A program made the position numbers and the translations under genes. A DNA stretch of 9,766 nt. Source: Clostridium sp. CAG:169. GTDB taxonomy: Bacteria; Bacillota; Clostridia; Oscillospirales; Ruminococcaceae. Of the stretch, positions 6,604 through 9,766 are shown in pieces (the stretch's first letter is position 1; each line of letters opens with the position of its first letter). The stretch is taken from positions 5,707-15,472 of the forward strand of contig FR880291.1 of assembly GCA_000435195.1 (NCBI GenBank), read 5' to 3'. The notes under the pieces were generated by a model. The model was not told where the DNA came from. It searched no databases and worked only from the letters and a program-made list of their open reading frames with translations.

Positions 6604-7545
6604 ATGGCAGAAGTAAAAAAGGTTGCGACCCGCGAAAGCTACGGCGCTACACTCGCGGAGCTTGCGGCAGAATATCCAAATCTCGTGGTACTCGACGCTG
6701 ACCTTGCAGGAGCTACCAAAACCGCTTCCTTCAAAAAGGTTTGTCCAGAGCGTTTTATCGACTGCGGTATCGCAGAAGGCAACATGATGGGCGTGGCAGC
6801 CGGTCTGGCAGCAGCCGGCATGATCCCGTTTGCAAGCTCCTTTGCGATGTTTGCAGCAGGAAGAGCGTTTGAGCAGGTCAGAAACTCCATCGGTTACCCA
6901 CACCTGAACGTAAAGATTGGTGCAACCCATGCGGGTATCTCGGTCGGTGAAGACGGAGCGACCCACCAGTGCTGCGAGGACATCGCGCTGATGCGCACCA
7001 TCCCGGGCATGGTGATCATCAACCCTGCCGACGATGTGGAAGCCAGAGCAGCAGTCCGTGCAGCAGCAGCTTACCAGGGACCGGTCTATCTGCGCTTTGG
7101 CAGAATGGCAGTTCCGGTGTTCAACGACCCACAGACCTATCACTTTGAGATGGGCAAGGGTATCACCCTGCGCGACGGCAAGGACATCACCATCGTTGCG
7201 ACCGGTCTGATGGTAGCAGAAGCGATGGAAGCAGGCAAGATGCTCGAAGAAAAAGGCATTGATGCGCGCATCATCAACATCCACACCATTAAGCCATTGG
7301 ACGAGCAGCTGGTCTGCAAGGCAGCACAGGAAACCGGCAAGATTATCACCGTTGAGGAGCATTCTGTAATCGGTGGTCTGGGCGATGCAGTTTGTGCAGC
7401 AGTCAATGCAGGCAGCAACGGCTGTCAGGTGGTCAAGATGGGCGTCCATGATGTTTATGGACATTCCGGTCCGGGCGGCGACCTGATTACCGAGTTCGGT
7501 CTGCGTGCAGCCAACATCGTGGAAGAAGCGCTCAAACTGCTTTAA
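6604..7545 (+). CDS. Split transketolase, C-terminal (pyrimidine-binding and C-terminal domain) subunit
   Basis: This 313-residue protein completes the two-chain transketolase (COG3958 type). The pyrimidine-binding domain spans about residues 7-165. It includes the catalytic glutamate Glu58 in GIAEGN, and the conserved block GATHAGISVGEDGATHQ at 107-122 with His109 and His121. A Rossmann-like transketolase C-terminal domain follows (about 185-313), including the GKDITIVATGLMV strand-turn and the late VEEHSVIGGLGDAV segment. It must pair with the upstream subunit because the thiamine diphosphate GDG motif is only there. The 29-base gap and absence of a terminator support a bicistronic message. 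Starting instead at the overlapping ATG 6574 would add ten residues (MDAERKGIKT), which I consider less likely. The transcript is closed by the terminator at 7573. Confidence 0.95.
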   Translation: MAEVKKVATRESYGATLAELAAEYPNLVVLDADLAGATKTASFKKVCPERFIDCGIAEGNMMGVAAGLAAAGMIPFASSFAMFAAGRAFEQVRNSIGYPHLNVKIGATHAGISVGEDGATHQCCEDIALMRTIPGMVIINPADDVEARAAVRAAAAYQGPVYLRFGRMAVPVFNDPQTYHFEMGKGITLRDGKDITIVATGLMVAEAMEAGKMLEEKGIDARIINIHTIKPLDEQLVCKAAQETGKIITVEEHSVIGGLGDAVCAAVNAGSNGCQVVKMGVHDVYGHSGPGGDLITEFGLRAANIVEEALKLL

Positions 7546-7572
7546 GAGCCAAAGAATCAAAGATAAAACTTC

Positions 7573-7607
7573 AAAATCCGCACAGTCTTGGGCTGTGCGG
7601 ATTTTTT
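7573..7607 (+). terminator. Strong intrinsic terminator after the transketolase pair
   Basis: AAAATCCGCACAG (7573-7585) and CTGTGCGGATTTT (7593-7605) are a perfect 13-bp inverted repeat around a 7-base loop. The T run at 7602-7607 provides the termination tract. The A-rich left end lets the hairpin be read partly from the other strand too, but no converging gene uses it. Confidence 0.93.
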
Positions 7608-7648
7608 GCCTGATTTAAAAAAATGAAAAACTTCGCCTTTGCTTTTGT

Positions 7649-7677
7649 TTGCATAAGCGGTTGGCTTGTGGTATACT
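7649..7677 (+). promoter_or_regulatory. Sigma-A-type promoter with extended -10 for the GNAT/fRMsr operon
   Basis: A TATACT -10 box at 7672-7677 is preceded by TG at 7669-7670, giving the extended TGnTATACT form. A weak -35 (TTGCAT, 7649-7654) sits at the optimal 17-base spacing. The site falls just after the transketolase terminator and 39 bases before the start codon of the GNAT gene. This placement supports a new transcription unit beginning here. Confidence 0.75.
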
Positions 7678-7700
7678 ACTGGAAAGTATCGTTTTATAAA

Positions 7701-7708
7701 AAGGAGAG
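7701..7708 (+). promoter_or_regulatory. Ribosome binding site fixing the GNAT start
   Basis: AAGGAGAG lies 7 bases before the ATG at 7716. The frame is open back to 7623, but an upstream start there would lie in front of the promoter's -10 box and so would not be on the transcript. Confidence 0.85.
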
Positions 7709-7715
7709 AAGAGCA

Positions 7716-8240
7716 ATGGTCTTTAAAAGATTGCAGGACAGTCAGGATAGTTTATATTTGCAGGCAATGCAGTTGTATCAAAGCAGCTTCCCACTGCATG
7801 AACAGAGGAAGCCGGATGCCCAGCGTGCCATTTTGAAAGAGCCGGACTACCAGTTCAACCTGCTGATGGAAGAAGACCATCTGATGGGGGAGCTTCTCTG
7901 CTGGGAAACGCAGGAATTTATCTATGTCGAGCATCTGTGCATTCTGCCACAGCTGCGAGGACAGCACTGCGGCAGTCGGGCGCTGGAGCTGCTTGAACAA
8001 AGAGGAAAACCGGTCATTCTGGAAATCGACCCACCCATCGACGACATCTCCCTGCGCAGAAAAGGATTTTATGAACGATCCGGTTATCAGGAAAATCCGT
8101 TTACACACGTCCATCCGCCGTATCGGGAGGGCTTTGCAGGGCATCCGCTGGTGGTGATGTCCTACCCGCGGCAGCTGGAGCGGGAGGAGTACGACCGGTT
8201 TTATCAGTACCTGTGTTCGGTAGTAATGAAGACACTGTAA
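7716..8240 (+). CDS. GNAT-family N-acetyltransferase
   Basis: This 174-residue cytoplasmic protein resembles the GNAT fold. Residues 53-75 look like the strand pair ending in the conserved VEHLCILP strand. The acetyl-CoA pyrophosphate loop is RGQHCGSRALELL at 81-93 (motif A, R/Q-x-x-G-x-G/A type, with Ser87 in the last position). Residues 116-124 (KGFYERSGY) match the FYxxxGF-like motif B. The likely acceptor is an amine on a small molecule or protein; the substrate cannot be deduced. The C-terminal extension from about 125 is rich in His, Pro, Tyr and Arg and does not match a subgroup I can name. The gene opens a compact operon (21 bases to the fRMsr gene). I am confident of the family and not of the function. 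Confidence 0.85.
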   Translation: MVFKRLQDSQDSLYLQAMQLYQSSFPLHEQRKPDAQRAILKEPDYQFNLLMEEDHLMGELLCWETQEFIYVEHLCILPQLRGQHCGSRALELLEQRGKPVILEIDPPIDDISLRRKGFYERSGYQENPFTHVHPPYREGFAGHPLVVMSYPRQLEREEYDRFYQYLCSVVMKTL

Positions 8241-8261
8241 GGAAAAAAGGAGAGAGACAAG

Positions 8262-8765
8262 ATGGAACAAAAACAGCCCAATATCCAAACAAGAGAGGAT
8301 GCCTGCCGCTGGGCGGTGATGCGGGTGCGTGCCTTGATTGCCGACGAAGCGGACTGGGTGACCAATCTGGCAAACGCCAGCGCTGCCATCTTCGAGTGTT
8401 GGAAGGAGGTCAGCTGGGCAGGCTTCTACCTGATGAAAAATGGAGAGCTGGTGCTGGGACCATTCCAGGGAAAACCGGCTTGCCGCCGCATTGCAGTGGG
8501 CAAAGGAGTATGCGGGACCGCTGCGGCAGAACAAAAAACACAGCTGGTAGCGGATGTCCACCGGTTTCCGGGACACATCGCCTGCGACGGTGGCTCCAAC
8601 TCGGAAATCGTGGTGCCGATGCTGCTGGACGGAAAGGTCATCGGTGTGATTGATTTGGACAGCTACAGCTTTGACCGCTTCGATGAACGGGAGCAGCAGG
8701 CGCTGGAAAAGATTGCACAGCTGCTGGTTCAACAGTGTGACTGGAACAGTCTGGATGCACAGTAG
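8262..8765 (+). CDS. msrC: Free methionine-(R)-sulfoxide reductase (GAF-domain fRMsr)
   Basis: This 167-residue GAF-domain enzyme is predicted to reduce free L-methionine-(R)-sulfoxide to methionine, using an active-site cysteine regenerated by disulfide exchange. The whole fRMsr signature is present. GPFQGKPAC ends in Cys74, GKGVCGTA contains Cys84, and DVHRFPGHIACD contains Cys108, followed by SNSEIVVP. The 10- and 24-residue spacings equal those of the three cysteines known in the E. coli YebR/MsrC enzyme. This distinguishes it from GAF sensor domains, which lack this trio. The protein is a single domain with no output module, so it is an enzyme and not a sensor. The start at 8262 follows AAAAGGAGAG. 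It lies between a GNAT gene and two unknown genes in one operon, suggesting a repair or housekeeping role under oxidative stress. The gene symbol follows E. coli usage. Confidence 0.93.
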   Translation: MEQKQPNIQTREDACRWAVMRVRALIADEADWVTNLANASAAIFECWKEVSWAGFYLMKNGELVLGPFQGKPACRRIAVGKGVCGTAAAEQKTQLVADVHRFPGHIACDGGSNSEIVVPMLLDGKVIGVIDLDSYSFDRFDEREQQALEKIAQLLVQQCDWNSLDAQ

Positions 8766-8784
8766 ACAGAAAGGACAGGAGCAG

Positions 8785-9282
8785 ATGGGAAAATTAGCAG
8801 AGATCAAGGACATGGAGCAGGCGGACAGCAATCAGAGTAAAGAGTTTGAAAAATTTGCCGAGAGCCAGAAAGAGCACAACCGCGTGATGGAAAAGCTGAT
8901 GAAAATGACAGCAGGCTGTGCAGTCGGCGCACTGGCAGTGGTTGTGGTGGCTGTTTTGGCAATCGTCCCACGTACCGCTTCCGTTTTGGGCAGCGCAGGG
9001 CAGATCAGCTCTCAGCTGGAGCAGATGCTCCCGCAGGCAAAGCAGACACTGGAGGATGCGCAGCAAATCACCGAGCAGGTGAAAAACAGCAATCCGCAGC
9101 AGCTGCTGGGCAACCTCAACGAGCTTTCCCAGCAGGGTCAGGTCGCGCTGGAGGAGAGTGTGCAGGAGGTCAAGAAGGCGGTGGATGTGCTGGAAAAAAT
9201 CGACATCGAAGCGCTCAACAAAGCCATTGATAACCTGGGCAAGGCGGTCAGCCCATTGGCAAAGCTGTTTGGAGGAAAATAA
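8785..9282 (+). CDS. Hypothetical single-pass membrane protein with coiled-coil-like tail
   Basis: This 165-residue protein is not one I recognise. Residues 1-41 are highly charged and Glu/Lys/Gln-rich. Residues 42-61 form one clear hydrophobic helix (CAVGALAVVVVAVLAIV at 45-61). Residues 65-165 are predicted helical, Gln/Leu/Glu-rich with heptad-like spacing, and end in LFGGK. With basic residues (RVMEKLMK) just before the membrane helix, the N-terminus is likely cytoplasmic and the tail external, although the tail has no secretion-typical features. The layout recalls DUF948-like or chemoreceptor-helix-like proteins, but I do not claim membership. ATG 8785 is preceded by AAGGA (8771-8775) and AGGAG (8777-8781). 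Codon 4 is the rare TTA. The gene is 19 bases after fRMsr and 3 bases before the next gene, which implies a functional link with that small protein. Confidence 0.75.
   Translation: MGKLAEIKDMEQADSNQSKEFEKFAESQKEHNRVMEKLMKMTAGCAVGALAVVVVAVLAIVPRTASVLGSAGQISSQLEQMLPQAKQTLEDAQQITEQVKNSNPQQLLGNLNELSQQGQVALEESVQEVKKAVDVLEKIDIEALNKAIDNLGKAVSPLAKLFGGK
9271..9276 (+). promoter_or_regulatory. Ribosome binding site supporting the GTG start at 9286
   Basis: GGAGGA lies within the last codons of the upstream gene, 9 bases before GTG 9286. No in-frame ATG near the beginning offers a comparable site, so a GTG start coupled to the preceding stop is the best reading. Confidence 0.75.
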
Positions 9283-9285
9283 GCG

Positions 9286-9603
9286 GTGGATTATACAAGT
9301 AAAGACTTTTATGTGCCGACCATCAATTTTTTTGAAAGCGGGAACATCCTGACCGGTAGCTGCAACGGAATGAACTATAAGGTCACACCCAAGAGTAACG
9401 ACGAGGGCAAGCTGCTGCGGGTACAACTGTGGTATGGTCCGATGAACCTGGAGCACAGCGATTTGGTGGCACAGCAGGAGTTTGCCCAGTCAAAAGAGAG
9501 CGTGCAGCAGGTGGAAAGCTGGCTGCGTGAGCAGTATGAAATCTACCTGAAAACAAAGGGCGCCAGCGATTATCTGAAGAAGAAAAAGAAGAAAAATCAA
9601 TAG
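9286..9603 (+). CDS. Hypothetical small protein with lysine-rich C-terminus
   Basis: This 105-residue soluble protein has no signal peptide or membrane segment. The pattern (FFESGNILTGSCNGMNYKV at about 15-33, then VQLWYGP at 46-52 and EFAQSKESVQQVESWL at 65-80) looks like a small alpha/beta fold with two or three strands followed by a helix. It resembles conserved hypothetical proteins I associate with Clostridia, in which a G-x-x-Y-K-x-x-P segment precedes a WYGP-like strand, but I cannot name a domain. The C-terminus carries six consecutive lysines (98-103), suggesting contact with nucleic acid, ribosome or acidic membrane. The GTG start is 3 bases after the previous stop, so the two are likely translationally coupled. 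The function is unknown. Confidence 0.75.
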   Translation: MDYTSKDFYVPTINFFESGNILTGSCNGMNYKVTPKSNDEGKLLRVQLWYGPMNLEHSDLVAQQEFAQSKESVQQVESWLREQYEIYLKTKGASDYLKKKKKKNQ

Positions 9604-9623
9604 ACGCAAAGGAGAAGGACAGG

Positions 9624-9766
9624 ATGAAGGAACAGTACGCCACAAAACGGCTGTTGCTGATACCGGCGAACAAATCGCTGACCGAGGCGGTGACCGATTA
9701 TTATGTCCGAAACCGTACCTTTTTCCAAGCCTATGACCCGGTGTGCGAGGAGGAGTTTTTTACCCA
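9624..9766 (+). CDS. GNAT/RimJ-like acetyltransferase, N-terminal fragment (partial at 3' end)
   Basis: An open frame starts at ATG 9624 after a GGAGAAGGACAGG purine stretch and runs to the window edge, giving 47 complete codons. The N-terminus has a basic strand (ATKRLLLIPA, residues 6-15). A helix and the segment YYVRNRTFFQAYDPV (26-40) follow. In RimJ/RimL-type GNAT proteins the corresponding segment reads like a strand RLxLRPxx followed by DYYxRNRxFLxxxxP. The acetyl-CoA binding motif A would lie beyond the edge, so the call depends on this N-terminal resemblance. It is 20 bases after the preceding stop and belongs to the same operon. It would be the second acetyltransferase of the unit, of a different GNAT subtype from the first. 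Confidence 0.65.
   Translation, partial: MKEQYATKRLLLIPANKSLTEAVTDYYVRNRTFFQAYDPVCEEEFFT

Noticed and set aside
7623..7715. N-terminal extension of the GNAT gene to 7623, giving a hydrophobic leader
   Set aside because: The extended start would precede the promoter -10 box at 7672-7677 and overlap it. The ATG at 7716 has a proper ribosome binding site and gives a normal GNAT length.
8262..8765. GAF-domain protein considered as a signalling or cyclic-nucleotide sensor
   Set aside because: The three cysteines at 74, 84 and 108 and the full GPFQGKPAC, GKGVCGTA and FPGHIACD blocks identify free methionine-(R)-sulfoxide reductase; there is no output domain.
3946..9456. Other long minus-strand open frames opposite the pseudouridine synthase, HAD, transketolase, GNAT/fRMsr and membrane protein genes
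   Set aside because: All are in the same in-register antisense phase as the sense genes and end at rare TTA or CTA sense codons, so codon bias explains them. None has a plausible ribosome binding site plus recognisable protein.

Overview
The window reads as a core-gene stretch from a Gram-positive member of the Clostridia, probably an Oscillospirales/Ruminococcaceae-type gut organism. That placement is inferred from gene order (divIVA-like, ileS, lspA, rluD), strong AAGGAGG-type ribosome binding sites, a split transketolase and moderately GC-rich coding sequence. All genes that I accept lie on the + strand. I see no RNA gene, insertion sequence, CRISPR array or phage-like element.

Bases 1-5623 form a housekeeping block. 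It starts with the C-terminal tail of a DivIVA-like cell-division protein. Next come isoleucyl-tRNA synthetase (ileS), lipoprotein signal peptidase (lspA), an RluD-type 23S rRNA pseudouridine synthase that overlaps lspA by 8 bases, and a Cof-type HAD phosphatase. A good intrinsic terminator-like hairpin sits between ileS and lspA and may reduce read-through into the membrane-protein part of the cluster.

Bases 5624-7607 hold a 108-base spacer with a repeated palindromic TGTACAAA element, then the two subunits of a split transketolase (thiamine-diphosphate-binding N-terminal half, pyrimidine-binding/C-terminal half). A clean 13-bp-stem terminator closes this unit.

Bases 7649-9766 are a new transcription unit led by an extended -10 promoter. 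It encodes a GNAT acetyltransferase, free methionine-(R)-sulfoxide reductase (fRMsr, all three active-site cysteines present), a single-pass membrane coiled-coil protein of unknown function, a 105-residue conserved-looking small protein with a lysine tail, and the start of a second GNAT-like acetyltransferase cut by the window edge. Spacing is 3-21 bases throughout, so this is one operon, and it is the least explained part of the window.

I did not find a convincing new multi-gene system. The best second-look items are: the paired deviations in both class I signature motifs of IleRS, the ileS-lspA terminator, the TGTACAAA palindromes before the transketolase genes, the fRMsr/GNAT/unknown operon, and near-total avoidance of TTA, CTA and TCA codons, which also explains the very long antisense open frames.
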